Made by a program: the position numbers and the translations under genes. From the NCBI GenBank assembly GCA_001599935.1, contig BCIJ01000007.1, positions 365,589 to 413,743 on the forward strand: a stretch of DNA of 48,155 nt. Direction: 5' to 3'. Below the pieces are notes generated by a model, which saw only the letters and a program-made list of their open reading frames with translations, was not told the DNA's origin and made no database searches. Below, piece after piece: positions 31,553-47,263 of the stretch; within the stretch, counting starts at the first letter, position 1; every line of letters starts with the position of its first letter. The DNA comes from Holtermannia corniformis. Lineage: Eukaryota; Basidiomycota; Tremellomycetes; Holtermanniales.

Positions 31553-34500
31553 ATGGAGGAGATTCACGGAGAGAGCTCAAGCTCGGTCGTAGCCGAGGCC
31601 GAGCAAGGCAGCTACCCGTATCTGGCGTCACTGAACGACGCGCAACGACAAGGTCCGTGGAGTGATTCTGTAGAAGTGGGCTCACCTCTACAGCGGTCAC
31701 TTCACCGCCAGAAATCCCACTACAGATCTTGGCTGGTCCAGGTTCAGGTAGGACTGGCTTACTCTACCAGAGCCACCGCTGAGATCGCAGGGAAAACACG
31801 CGTCTTGACATCTCGCGTCGCTCACCTGGTCAAGCATCATGCGATCCCTCCGCACCAGATCACTGCTGTGCGCGCTGACATGGGGAGCATAAGCTCGTGC
31901 TGATAATCCCAGGTCACGTTCACGAACAAGGCAGCGAACGAGATGCGTCATCGGCTCAAAGCTCTACTTGGTCCGGCCGCGACGGAACGGCTTGTGCTTG
32001 GTGCGTCGGGGATTGACGGAGCGTTGCTGACAATACAGGGACGTTCCACGCAATCTGTGCTAGATACCTTCGCAAGCACGCTGCGATCATTGGCTTACCC
32101 AACAACTTTTCGATCACCGACGCAGACGACACGTCAGTTGCGTCCGTGGCAAGACGCAAACTCACAATACCGTAGACGCAAGACAATCAAGGCCTTGTTA
32201 AAGTCGCACGCAGATCAGATCCAGGCCAAAGGGTTCCAGCTGAAGGAAGCCGCGGTCCAGAGTGACATCTCCAAGGCCAAGGCGAGGGAGGAGTCGCCGG
32301 ATGCAATGGCCATTCGGGCTGCGAATGCCGAAGGGATCTCGGGCGACTTACTGGCCATCATTGCCGAGGTGGGTCGTTATCAGTTTGGCATCAGAACTGA
32401 CCTTGCAGGTATATGCGGAATACGAAGCCGCGCTGCGAGAGGCCAAGTCGCTCGACTTTGACGACCTGCTCGTTTTCGGGTTGAAGTTGTTCCGCGAAGC
32501 GCCGGGGATCCTCGCCAATTGCCGACATATCCTCGTCGACGAGTTCCAAGTGCGTACTGTTGGTTCCTGAGCCCGTCGCTCACCCCACAGGACACCAACA
32601 CGACTCAATATCAGCTCATGATATGTTTTGCCAAGGCGCACAGCTGCGTCAGCGTAGTCGGAGACCCCGATCAATCAATCTATGGCTGGCGTGCGGCAGG
32701 TAAGCGGTGTGCGTCAAGCGGCTGTGAGTGCTGACTTACTAAGAAATCGAAAACTTGCGACATATGACCAAAGGCGGGATCAGTGCGTTTGAGCTGACTG
32801 TGCGCTGACACTTGTAGACTTTCCTGGAACAAAGGCCATTTTCCTCGAAGAGAACTACAGATCGACTGGCTCGATTCTCGCTGCATCACATGCCATCGTA
32901 TCCCAAGGTTCGTCTAGGTGGCATGCAGGCTGTAGCTGAGAACAGACCGCACTCGTATCGCAAAGGGGCTACGCACCTCCCATCCGAAGAGCACAACCGT
33001 CACCTTGCGCCAGTTCCTCAACCCTGTCATCGAGGCCGGCTTCATCGCTGCCGAGATTAAGCGCATGATCGCCTACTCGGGAGGCGCGCTCGACTATGGG
33101 GATTTTGCGGTACTCTGTGAGTGTGGGAAACTACGTCGAGCTGGCTGACTGGCAGTGCGCTACAACGCGCTCTCGAGATCCATCGAAGCTGGCCTACAAA
33201 AGGCAGCCATACCGAACCGGCTTGTTGGCGGCCACAAGTTTTTCGAGCGCCTCGAGGTCAAGGACATTCTGGCGTATCTACAGCTCGCCGATAATCCAGA
33301 CTTTGCGGCAAGTCAGTCCGGCGCCGATGACGAAAGCTGATGACGCAGCCTGCCTTCATCCGCGTCGTCAATGTCCCGCGCCGTGCTATCGGTGACAAAG
33401 TGGGTCTGCTCTGGTCGCAAGCGTGAGCTAATGTCTAGTCTATTGCCGACTTGCTACGCGAAGCCAAGGCGCGCAAAATCTCGCCAATGGCACTAGCCGA
33501 ATTGATTGCAGATGGTCAGCCGTTCCCAGAGCTCAAGACGGCGCTCAAGAAGAACCTCGGCACTTTTGTCGGCATCATCAGGAAGTTGAGGCGGGCCGCG
33601 GCAAAGGTGCGTGCGAGGCGTGACGAACGCGTTGACATGGACCTAGGGCACCCAGGTGAACGAGCTGATCTCAATGGTGCTACACAAGACCGACTACGAG
33701 GAGCACTTGAAGAAGACGCAGCAGGACTGGCAGTCTCGTTGGGACAACGTGCAAGAACTGGTGCGTATACAGTCTTCACAGTCAAGCTGATGTGCCAGAT
33801 ATCGTACGCCGTCATCGTCCAGGATGAACAAAACGCGGCTGTGGACCTACCAGATGCCGACGTGGGTTTCAACCCAGCCAGCTCGGATGCTGTCCAAGCC
33901 ACTGTCAAGAAGGACGAGGCAACTCGGAGACCGGCGCTGCATCCCATGTTCTCGCGCTCAACGTCAGACATCCCCAAGGCCGTTCCTGCTCGGCCGAAGC
34001 GCGCCGCCAAGAGGAAGCAGCCCCTGGGTGATGTAATAGACCTCGTGTCGGATGATGAGGATGTCGAAGCAGCGCAAGACAGCGACGACAACTCGCCCAA
34101 GAGCGGCTTGGCTCCCGACGAGTACGTCGGCGTCGACGTCAGACGCTTCTGACACTACAGCCGCACGCCGCTTCGGGTGTTCCTGCAGGCTTCAATGCTC
34201 TCAACTGATACCGAGGCCAAGGACGATGAGGCCTCCAAGAGGGTGAGGCGCCTGCTGGTCGGACTGACTGACTGGAAAGAAAGTCACAATCTCTACGGTC
34301 CATTCGGCAAAAGGTCTCGAGTGGCCCGTGGTATTCATCCCAGCTGGTAAGCTCGGGGTTCGGCAGGCTCTGTTGACCATGCAGTCGAACAAGGCGCCTT
34401 TCCGTTTTACCGCTCCACGGAGGAGCACGAGATTGCCGAGGAGAGGTAGGTCATTCACTTGCAGCTGTCGAGCTGACTCTTAGGCGTCTGCTCTACGTCG

Positions 34501-35469
34501 CCATGACTCGCGCTCAGTCATTCTTGGTGAGTCCATCGTTCAGAATATCCGGGCTAACCCCACTAGACGTTGACGTACAGCCAATCGCGCATGGCTGGGG
34601 CCGACTTTCAGGAAAAGCAGCTGAGCGAGTTTGTCATGTTCGCCGTGAAAGCTCAGCCGGTAGGTCGCAAAGCGGTACTCTCGGCGCTTACCACGTCAGA
34701 CTGTCTTTACCAACACTCTGCCTGAAATCGACCTTGCTGCGCGTCAAAGCCTGTCAACGGTACTGGACCGTCCGATTGCCGCGCAGGACCATACGGACCG
34801 TCTCATACGTGAATTGTGAGTACGCCACGTTGATGACCTCGCTGAGCCGATAGCCACAACACATCTCAACCCCTGTCCACCTGGGACGAACCGACGTCTG
34901 AAGGCTCGTACCACAATCGCTTTGCACCCCGGGACAGCACCAAGGCTGCCCGAGGCGCCGAATACTGGGCGTCCGACATTGACGAATACGACTTGACGGC
35001 GCTCGAGCGAGCGGGAGCCTCTGGCAGCGCGGGGTTCAAGTCGGCGCGTTCAGTCCCACACAGGTCCGACTACACCAGCAAGGTGAAACCGTGGATGGGC
35101 CCGAAGCCCTTCGAGCCGCCCAAGTCGCCGCCCAAGCCAATCAAAACGTCCAAAAAGTACTTTGCCGAGCCACTGCCGTTCTCCTTGGGCGCAGCCACCG
35201 AGACAAAGCCGACAGATCTTGGCGGCTTTGCGAGCGCAAATCAATCGTCGCTGTCAATGATGAAGAACCTCGGGCTCCCGCCGCCGCCGGATTCACAAAC
35301 TGCAAGCGTGTCCTCTTTCCAATCATCCTCGACTGCCGCTCTCTCGGCGTGGAAGAACCTCGGTCCGCCCGCTCCGGACGTAGCCGAGCCGAAGCCAGTG
35401 GTCAGGAAGCGTCTAGGCATGGGACGTGCCCCAGCTCCCTGGGGGTCAAAGAAGCCGCGCACCGAGTGA
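31553..35469 (+). CDS. UvrD/Srs2-type superfamily 1 DNA helicase
   Basis: About sixteen short introns must be removed. The assembled product has all SF1A motifs in order: LNDAQRQAV (Q motif), AGPGSGKTRVLT (Walker A, split by an intron), VTFTNKAANEMR, GTFHAICARYLR, LVDEFQDTN (motif II), VVGDPDQSIYGWRAA (III), EENYRSTGSIL (IV), ISTVHSAKGLEWPVVFIPA (V) and LLYVAMTRAQ (VI). A non-conserved insert before the TPLRVFLQ block contains VIDLVSDDED and a Lys/Arg-rich patch. The ~200-residue C-terminal tail is Pro/Ser/Lys-rich and disordered. Srs2 relatives strip Rad51 from DNA and restrain recombination. The distinction between Srs2 and an Fbh1-like or bacterial-type UvrD rests on overall architecture, so I give no gene symbol. 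The start is 120 bp after the isocitrate lyase stop. Confidence 0.88.
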
Positions 35470-35506
35470 AGTGATATGGTTTGATGCATGTAATGCTACA
35501 ATGTGT

Positions 35507-40187
<4,681 letters not shown>

Positions 40188-40295
40188 GTCACCGCATGCG
40201 CGAGCCGTGCCGACGACGACGAGGGATGATGACAACGGTCGATGGGCGAGAGCACGGTAACGCGTTGAGAGGGACAACGGGACCAAATCGGGTTA

Positions 40296-40320
40296 TGGTG
40301 GTGGTGATGGTGGTGGTGGT
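40296..40320. repeat. TGG trinucleotide repeat in divergent promoter
   Basis: About eight TGG units, with one GAT interruption, lie in the 182-bp gap between the YTA7 and NAT9 start codons. Length variation here could shift promoter spacing for both genes. Confidence 0.7.
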
Positions 40321-40369
40321 ATGTCTATGCCATCCGCAGCGTACAGGGATCGCCAGTACTGGTGCTAGG

Positions 40370-41229
40370 ATGCGCGTCAACGAGGACACGACGATAGCCG
40401 GTGACAAGGTGGTCCTGGTCCCGTACCGGTAAATCGCGTCCGTGCGCCATCCGAGCTGACGCATAACAGACCCGAACACGTCCCGGTATGCTGACGCGAC
40501 CCCTACTGACCTCACTGACACTACAGACCTACCACGAATGGATGAAGAGCCCCGAACTGCTCGAGCTGACGGCGTCGGAACCTCTGAGCTATGCCCAAGA
40601 GGTCGAGATGCAGCGTGCGTGCTGGCACGGCCAAGTTGGTCACTGATGGCGCGCTAGCGTATAGGGAAATGGCACTTGGACGATGACAGTGCGTTTGCGT
40701 TTGCAGTCGGCGGATGCTCATCACCCAGAGCTCACATTCATCCTCGTCGACCGACCGTCTGTGCAGAGTGGCATGCCCGCAAGTAGCTTGAACGAGTGCA
40801 AGATGATTGGCGACGTCAACATCTTTCTCCCCGACGGTGTCACTGGGGACCTCGAGTGCGAGGTCATGATTGCGGGTGGGTCGCCTCAGTCGAGAGCCTG
40901 GCCATCTGACAGTCTAGAACCGAGCGCACGCAAAGCCGGTCGCGCATTCGAGGCGTTGTCCCTGCTGTGCGTTCAGAGCGGCCAAGTTCAAGAGCTGACA
41001 TGACTATAGTATAAGCTATGCGCAGGCGCTTCTCACACCGGCGCCGTCCGCTGCACAATTCATCGCACGCATCTCGTCCAAGAATACCGCCTCGCTCAAG
41101 CTGTTTGGAAAGCTCGGGTTCGAGGTCGTCAAGGTTGTCGAGGTGTTTGACGAGGTCGAGCTGCGGCTTGTGGAGAGCAGATGGCAGGCTGTGGATCTAG
41201 AGGGTAGACTGGGAAGCTATGATCAGTAG
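40370..41229 (+). CDS. N-acetyltransferase 9-like GNAT protein
   Basis: Several short introns are removed to give a protein starting MRVNEDTTIAGDKVVLVPYR, then PEHVPTYHEWMKSPELLELT and ASEPLSYAQEVEMQ. Further conserved parts are KMIGDVNIFLPD, ECEVMIAEPSARKAGRAFEA and KNTASLKLFGKLGFEVVKVV, ending VFDEVELRLVE. This is the NAT9 pattern of the GNAT fold. The GRAFEA segment stands where the acetyl-CoA pyrophosphate loop (R/Q-x-x-G-x-G/A) is expected. Human NAT9 is reported as a tubulin-associated acetyltransferase, and fungal substrates are unknown. The third exon junction sits immediately after HVP and uses a CTGACACTACAG acceptor. Confidence 0.88.
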
Positions 41230-41331
41230 AGCATAGCACACTGCGTACCACGTGATCGTCAAAGTCAATCAACGCGTCGCACAAGTCAACGAGCTCACCG
41301 TTCACCATCTCCAACCGACTTGTCCTCCAGG

Positions 41332-42177
41332 ATGGCACAGAAACAGGCTGTCCGGCCGCAGCAGGCCATCACGCTCAAAGGCTCGGTCCAGCTCGTGACT
41401 GAATTCTTCGAATACAGCGTCAACAGGTACGTGGTCGCGAGCGCAGCGTCGCTGATCTCTAGCATCTTGTACCAGCGCGGCGTCTACCCTTCGGATGATT
41501 TCAAGTGAGTATTGTCAATTGATACAGGCTGACAGTCAGGATGGTGAAAAAGTATGGCCTGCCCATGCTCGTGACGGCCGACGAGTCGCTCAAAGAGTAC
41601 CTCTCGACCATCCTCTCGCAGGTTCAGGGTGCGTTCACGTCAGCGCAGCTCTTACTGACCGCAGAATGGCTGCTCACGTCATCCATCACCCGACTCGTGC
41701 TCGCCATCACCAGCATCGAGACGCACGAGACGCTCGAGCGGTGGCAATTCGACATCCACACGGAAGACGATCCCGACAAGCTCGAGCCGCTACCCGGCGG
41801 GCCGCCAAGACCAAAGGGCAAGCCCAAGCCCAAGACGGAGAAGGAGGTCCAGGGCGAGATCCGAGAGATTATGAAGCAGATTACGAGCTCGGTCACGTTT
41901 TTGCCGATCCTCGAGGAGCCCTGTGAGTGCGTCGACTGCAGCTGGTAGGCTGACAGGCAGGCACGTTTACACTGCTCGCGTACACTTCGACATCGCCTGA
42001 TACCGCCATCCCAGCGACCTGGGACGATGCGGACCCGCATCTGATTGACCGTGGTCAGGTGGAGCAGGTCCGTCTCCGGAGTTTCAGCACCAATGTGCAC
42101 TCGCTCGAGGTGGGTTGGTATTCAAACGGACCGGGCTGACCCCCCAGGCAATGGTCGCGTACCGGGTGGGCGAATGA
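41332..42177 (+). CDS. MAD2: Spindle checkpoint protein Mad2 (HORMA domain)
   Basis: The start is MAQKQAVRPQQAITLKGSVQ. The HORMA-domain blocks are LVTEFFEYSVNSILYQRGVY, PSDDFKMVKKYGLPMLVT, a TLERWQFDI strand, QITSSVTFLPILEEPC, then TFTLLAY, QVRLRSFSTNVHSLE and the mobile C-terminal AMVAYRVGE*. These give the safety-belt strands that close on Mad1 or Cdc20. Between ERWQFDI and the EIREI helix the loop contains a Pro/Lys/Gly-rich segment of about 25 residues (GGPPRPKGKPKPK). Mad2 blocks the anaphase-promoting complex until chromosomes are attached. Five or so introns are all short, and the final exon carries only the last nine or so residues. Confidence 0.94.
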
Positions 42178-42356
42178 GCTGTATCACGACATGAACTTTA
42201 TGACCCTTGCATCGAACCAGGGAGATCTAATGAATGCTGCGAGACGCGCAACTGGCACAGGTAGCACTCGGGGTGCTCATGGGCCAGTCATGCCCGGGCC
42301 ACGTATTGTTGCTCGTACGAGGATCTAACGTCAGCTCGGTCAGACCTGTCGATCAC

Positions 42357-43413
42357 TCACGAAGCGCGTCGGACCCCCCGCTCGTCGACCGTGACGTTCT
42401 CGCCGCTCTCAACGTCGTCCGGTCCAAGACTCTTCGACATGCTCCCGCGCTTCATCGGCCCGCGCTCAAGGATGTACTCTTCAGGCTCGTCTGGTTTCGG
42501 CTCGGTCTGGTACGGGATCGGTTGCCCGCCGCCGACCGCGCGGTTCTCGATCCCGCGACCAGGTTTCCCGTGCGGGCCTTTATCGCTGAACACGGCGTCG
42601 CGCCACTCGGCTTGCGCTCGGCAGATGCGCAGGTACAGACCCCACAGGGCGAAGATGAGCGAGATGAGCGAGAACATTGCGGAAATCGCCGTGCTGTCTC
42701 GTCAGCCGCGTTCGAGACGTCCCAGCGACTCACACTTCCATCGCGTGGCCGCTCTTTGGGTCGCCACCACCTCCGCGCACGGTCAGGTAGGCGTTCCGGC
42801 CAAAGCCAAACGCCATCCAGGTCAAGACGTTGCCGAACAGCGAGATGCACAGCACCGTTGCCTCGATCGCGACAGTGTACAGGTGGCGCCGGATCGAGTC
42901 GACCGACTTGATCTGGTACCCTGTGGAAGGGAGGGCCACACCGGCGAGTACGATCCACCCGACAAACGTGACGATCATCCAGTAGCACGCTGTGGCGTCA
43001 GCGCCGTCTTGCACCGTTAAACGTACCGATCGGGAGCATCTGCCTAACGGTGAGCGCTTGGCCGACGTCAAGGATGCCGCCGAGGAACGCATTGTCCCTG
43101 CGCAGTCAGCTTGGCCAGGCTGTCAGCGCGCACTCACGAGAGCGGGGCATAAGTACAGTTGGTCGTGTTGACCACTGGCAGTGTCAGTCCGCCCCCGAGC
43201 CGTCAGCAACTCACTGCACCACCCGAGCACACCCGCCTTGAGCGGTCCACCAGGTTCGGTGCCCTGGACCGAGAACCAGTACATGCCCTTGATCGGCCCG
43301 GGGACCGAGAGCAGGACGAGGATCAGCAAGAGGAGCGACAGCGCCGTCAGTCCAAAACTGATGAACGGCGTCGCCATTAGCGGGTGGTGCACAAGACTCG
43401 TGATGCGGCCCAT
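42357..43413 (-). CDS. SUR7/PalI-like four-TM membrane protein
   Basis: The product begins MGRITSLVHHPLMATPF. It has a first transmembrane helix (LTALSLLLLILVLLSVPG), then an extracellular loop with GMYWFSV, GVLGWC and NTTNCTY, typical of the GxWxxC...C loop of SUR7/PalI proteins. Three more helices follow (MIVTFVGWIVLAGVALP; TVLCISLFGNVLTWMAFGFG; FSLISLIFALWGLYL). The hydrophilic C-terminal tail is about 90 residues, with a DEPEEYILERGPMKRG segment. Short introns split the loop region. Members organise plasma-membrane eisosomes or sense ambient pH (Rim9/PalI). Which applies here cannot be told. Confidence 0.7.
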
Positions 43414-43695
43414 GGTAAGAATGTGTGAGCGCCGAGGATGTGCGCGCGCGCGCTATGTAGCCTGCGCGACAATGGAACGGCTCCACGGCGTCCTTGAAAG
43501 GAACCAGCGCGGAGGAGAAAGGACTCTGGCCGTCCTTTGTCAGCCCGATGATCGGCATGCCAGGGGTGATGCTGATACAAAGGTGATACATTACATGGCA
43601 TCCCAATCCCGCCCCGCGCTGGCGTCCGCTTCGTACTTTATGTCTTTGCTTGTTCGGCAGATGCTGCTTGTCAGCGCGGTAGACGCTCACGAAAC

Positions 43696-44950
43696 TCACG
43701 AGCACTTGCGCTTGATGACAGATTGCGTCCCAACCTCGGCAAAGTGTATCCGGCATTGCTCAATGTTGTACGAGAGCATGGCGGGTTCTGTCGTTAGCCC
43801 AGCCGAGATGACAAGACTCACCAACACGCGGATCGCACGCCACGATCATGAGATATGTGTTTTTCGTCACCGAGTTGAGCGCGACCGAGCACGAGTCGAG
43901 GCGGCACTCCCAGCTCTCGAAAGCCTCGCCCAGCCGTCTGTCGTCAGCCTTGCCGACAGCTGGAGACTCACGAGCAAGTGGTGCGGAATTTCTTGACAAT
44001 CTCGGAGATCTTTTCAAATCGTTGCCGGTCGAGCAGCTTGACGCCCGCGCTCCGCTCGACTTGGTCGAATTCCGTCTCGTCGCAGTCAAGGGGTGAGCCG
44101 GATTTAGCGATGACAAGGAACGTTTGCGCCTCGAACAGCACGACCTCGGTCGAGAGGGAAATGTCGCGCACGCGGGTAAGGTGGGATGTGATCAGGTTGA
44201 CGTTTGGGATCAATGTGTGGATGACGGATGACCAGGCCTGACGTCAACTATGTCGCAAGACGTTGACTCACCTTGTACAGCGACTCGTCCCATATGCTCG
44301 TGCCAAAGCAGCGCAGCACACCTTTGCCCTCCTCCTCGCCGATCCCGCTGCTCCGGCGTACGAGCTCGTCGCGCTTTTCGAGAAACTTTTTCCGCCGCTC
44401 CTCTTTGCCAATCACCAAGTCCATCTTGTTGACAAGCACCCATACGCCCGCATCGTGGCTGTTGGCCCGCAGCGCCTCGAGGCACTCTTCAAAGTACTTG
44501 ACGTCCTTTTCCCACTCGCTCGAGCTCACGTCGAACACGTAGATGAGCACGGCCACGTTGGAGAAGATGGTGTCTTTCTGCGCATTGACATAGTTTTCGA
44601 GGAATGACTCTTGGCCGCCGCAGTCCCAAAGGTTCTGCCGTCAGCTCGGGCGTGCTCGAGGTAACGTACCAGCACGAGGGAGCCGAGGAAGCGGACGTGA
44701 CTGTGTTCAACATCGATCGTGGCGCCGAGGCGTGAAGTGTCGGACGCGGTATAGTTGGAGCTGCCGTCAGCACAGTCATGTTGCGTGTGACATACAAAAT
44801 GACCGACCGCATCGACGTCTTGCCGCTCCCTGCGAGGTGAGCTCGGTTCGGTTCGGAAAAGAAGACTTACCCGATTTGCCCATCAGCAGCACCTGCAATG
44901 TCAGCACCTTCTATGCAGACTCTACCCACCTTTCGCTTGACGTTGGACAT
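43696..44950 (-). CDS. GTR1: Rag-family GTPase Gtr1
   Basis: The start MSNVKRK is followed, across two tiny introns, by the G1 loop VLLMGKSGSGKTSMRSVIF. Then come SNYTASDTSRLGATIDVEHS (G2), LNLWDCGGQESFLENYV (G3), VLVNKMDLV (G4, NKxD) and the Rag C-terminal roadblock domain (LITSHLTRVRDISLSTEVV, FDQVERSAG, RFEKISEIVKKFRTTC). The last exon ends IKRKCS. Gtr1/RagA forms a heterodimer with Gtr2/RagC on the vacuole or lysosome and relays amino-acid signals to TORC1. The gene has about seven introns, one between the methionine-proximal codons and the P-loop. Confidence 0.93.
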
Positions 44951-45148
44951 GTTGCCTACTCTCGTATTACACTGTGCAGCATAGGCCAGATGGTTGTTTG
45001 GCTCCTCGAGGTGTAACAACGCCCCCCATTTTGTCGGGACGGCGGCAAGTGGCGGATCATGGTATCGACAAGGGAAGCAGCATATAGGGCGCGCAATCTC
45101 GGCTGCACAACCGATAGGAAGCGACAATACCCGTCCGGGGGGTCGAGG

Positions 45149-45154
45149 TATAAA
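45149..45154 (+). promoter_or_regulatory. TATA box of family 2 gene 1
   Basis: TATAAA starts 34 bp before the ATG at 45183. Confidence 0.5.
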
Positions 45155-45182
45155 GGTGACGGTACGGCTCATCGCCACCAAC

Positions 45183-45419
45183 ATGCCCGACTCGAGCACG
45201 TACGTGTCCCGCTTCATCGCCGCCACAACTCCCGGTAGCCTGGCATCGGCCCAAGTGCTCGCAGACCTAGGCAGCGAGTTTGAGACTTTGCCCCAGTCGA
45301 TCAAGGAAGACACCAAGGTGCACGCCAAGCGCTGGCGAAACGTCACGGCAGACACGGCGCTGAATGAGCAGATTGAAGCCATCTGGAGCACTCGCGGTAG
45401 CTCGGCTTCGGCACGGTAG
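45183..45419 (+). CDS. Small protein of unknown function, family 2 copy 1 (78 aa)
   Basis: This single-exon ORF starts MPDSSTYVSRFIAA. Family features are an N-terminal Y-V/I-x-R helix, L-x-x-L-x-x-EF-x-TL-x-x-x-I/V-K (LADLGSEFETLPQSIK), and a C-terminal helix (ALNEQIEAIW). The same order is seen in the copies at 45660 and 46700, but identity is low. It is predicted to be helical, soluble and acidic-to-neutral, with no signal peptide. A strong TATA box 34 bp upstream indicates a real, probably highly inducible, transcription unit. The function is unknown. Confidence 0.6.
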   Translation: MPDSSTYVSRFIAATTPGSLASAQVLADLGSEFETLPQSIKEDTKVHAKRWRNVTADTALNEQIEAIWSTRGSSASAR

Positions 45420-45614
45420 TATAGAGCAGTCTTACTCCCAGCGTAGAGCCGATGAATGAGTTGACCAGGTGATCGATCGACGCTCCGCCGGTAGTATGAA
45501 AGGACCCGTCGGGCCGTAATCGCACCGCTCATCCTTTGCACATCGATCGTAAGCGGCTCTACACCTGCTTTGTCTCCTTCCTGTGTCGCTCTCGCACTGA
45601 TCCAGCACGCAAGC

Positions 45615-45620
45615 TATAAA
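45615..45620 (+). promoter_or_regulatory. TATA box of family 2 copy 2
   Basis: TATAAA starts 45 bp before the ATG of the interrupted copy. The promoter appears intact although the coding region is not. Confidence 0.5.
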
Positions 45621-45659
45621 GGGCACTGCTTGGCTCCGCCTGACTGTTCCCACACCCTC

Positions 45660-45884
45660 ATGTCCGTCGCCGAATCCTACGTCTCGAGGCTCAGAGATGC
45701 TGACAAGTCGGACATTGCGCTTCTCTCATCTCTGGCGAGAGAATAAGACGCTCTATCAGAGGACGACAGGTTCAGCGTAGACGTTTCCACCAGTTTAGGA
45801 CCTAATCCGTGGGATGACGTGAGCGATGAGGTCTTTGAGGCTGTTCAAGCGCAGCTGGTTGGCGACACGGCAAAATCGGAGTGA
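45660..45884 (+). pseudogene. Family 2 copy 2, interrupted by one stop codon
   Basis: From the ATG at 45660 the frame encodes MSVAESYVSRLRDADKSD and continues to a TGA at 45882-45884, 75 codons in all. It is broken by a TAA at codon 29 (45744-45746). Past the stop it still matches the 46700 copy, including NPWDDVSDEV. The stop aligns with Phe or Tyr of the other copy's KEFYTL segment, and TAA is one base from a Tyr codon. No GT-AG intron removes the stop. One lesion in otherwise preserved sequence means recent inactivation, readthrough or an assembly error. Confidence 0.7.
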
Positions 45885-46664
45885 GCACGACCTTGCTCTA
45901 GGTTTGTCAGACAAAGGAGCGCATGTATTCGCACTGCCTACTAAGATCGTTGAGGCGGCTGACATCTGGATCAGACGTACACACAGGTCATCAGGTATCA
46001 CAGAGCCGTACACAACCAGCACTTGCTACACACTGCGACCATGAAGCCCTCACTTTGCTCATCACACAATTCTACAGCCGTACAGTTCCATCGTCGATGT
46101 GCACTCAGAGTCAAAGCCGGGATCCCGGTCCGATGACTCGAAGTCGGAGGATTCCGAGCCCTGATCAGCGCACAGCGACATGCCTTGCTTCGCGACTCGC
46201 GGTCTCCGGTGATGTGTGTGCGGATCAGCGGCTTAGTCGCGGGAGTTCACATAGTCCGGCCGAAGTCAGTGTACGTTACGCGCATCGCTGCCATCAGTGA
46301 GACGCCAGTGAGATACACTGAGCTGTTTCGCGGCACTGTCGGGACGTCAGACGATCCCCCTTGGCCAAGGCTGCAAGACGCAACAGTGGTGTCGGGGTGG
46401 GGAGGCAGGCGACAGACACGCTTGGATGCACTGCGTTCCGCGCGCATTGCACCGACACTGCGTCTGTCCGCCTGTTCAGGTCAATAGAACCACATGGGCC
46501 GTTTAACCGAGTGGTATATTGGATGGCATCACCGCACTTGCAGCCCGCAGTCCGCTTAACCGGTTGAAAGGACAGTCGCTTAGCGTCATGGGGATCGAGC
46601 GGCTACAGATGGTATCTCCTTTGTCGTTGGTGCCGCACCAGGCTATCAGTGACGCAGAGCGAGC
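45885..46664. other. 0.8-kb gene-poor stretch
   Basis: I see no supported coding region between the pseudogene and the next family 2 gene. Short frames lack motifs. It may hold the promoter of the next gene. Confidence 0.4.
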
Positions 46665-46670
46665 TTTAAA
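46665..46670 (+). promoter_or_regulatory. TATA-like box of family 2 copy 3
   Basis: TTTAAA starts 35 bp before the ATG at 46700, equivalent in place to the TATAAA of the other two copies. Confidence 0.35.
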
Positions 46671-46699
46671 GCGCGCTTCAACTTGCATCCTCCCTCATC

Positions 46700-46954
46700 A
46701 TGTCTGCCCAAGACTACATTGACCGACTGGAAGCAGCAGACAAGACTGACGTCGACTTGCTCGTCTCTCTCCATAAGGAGTTTTACACCCTTTCGACCGA
46801 AGTTAAGCAGCAGGTTTGGACCGTCGTGTTTGATGACAATCCATGGGACGACGTAAGTGATGAGGTTGATCTAGCGATTGAAGCCCGATTGGCGCAAGAG
46901 TCCAAGCAGAAGGCTTCGCAGTCGGCAAATCAGCCCACAAACCAGTGTGGTTGA
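46700..46954 (+). CDS. Small protein of unknown function, family 2 copy 3 (84 aa)
   Basis: This single-exon ORF starts MSAQDYIDRLEAADKTDVD. It is clearly paralogous to the pseudogene at 45660: both have a Y-x-x-RL-x-x-ADK-S/T-D start, an LL-x-SL-x-x-E segment and the near-invariant NPWDDVSDEV followed by a helix. The C-terminus is Lys/Gln/Asn-rich. The protein is acidic, predicted helical, and lacks a signal peptide or Cys. The function is unknown. Its start codon context and TATA-like box position support it as a real gene. Confidence 0.65.
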   Translation: MSAQDYIDRLEAADKTDVDLLVSLHKEFYTLSTEVKQQVWTVVFDDNPWDDVSDEVDLAIEARLAQESKQKASQSANQPTNQCG

Positions 46955-47263
46955 GGGATGCTGTGAGATGCAGTCGCCCTCATTCCGTATCAATTATCAG
47001 ATGACGTGAGCTTGCCTTTGTAATGCACAGGATCTTCAGCTTGCAATGCTACTCGCTAACATGCATGCAAGTCCGCTGGTCATGCGCTGCCCTTCTACTT
47101 GCCACACATCACGTGAGGAAAGGATCACGCGCAGCCTGCGGAGCTATGATCCACGGTGCAACGAGACAGCTGAGGCGGCAGTGCAGACATCGCTCGAGCT
47201 CACGCTCGAGCTCACCACTGCCGCCGAACGAACAATTGCAATTCTAAGACAAGCTTGACCACC
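46955..47263. other. Spacer and promoter of the coiled-coil gene
   Basis: I see no gene here. A short direct repeat of CGCTCGAGCTCA-like sequence occurs near 47190-47215. Confidence 0.4.
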
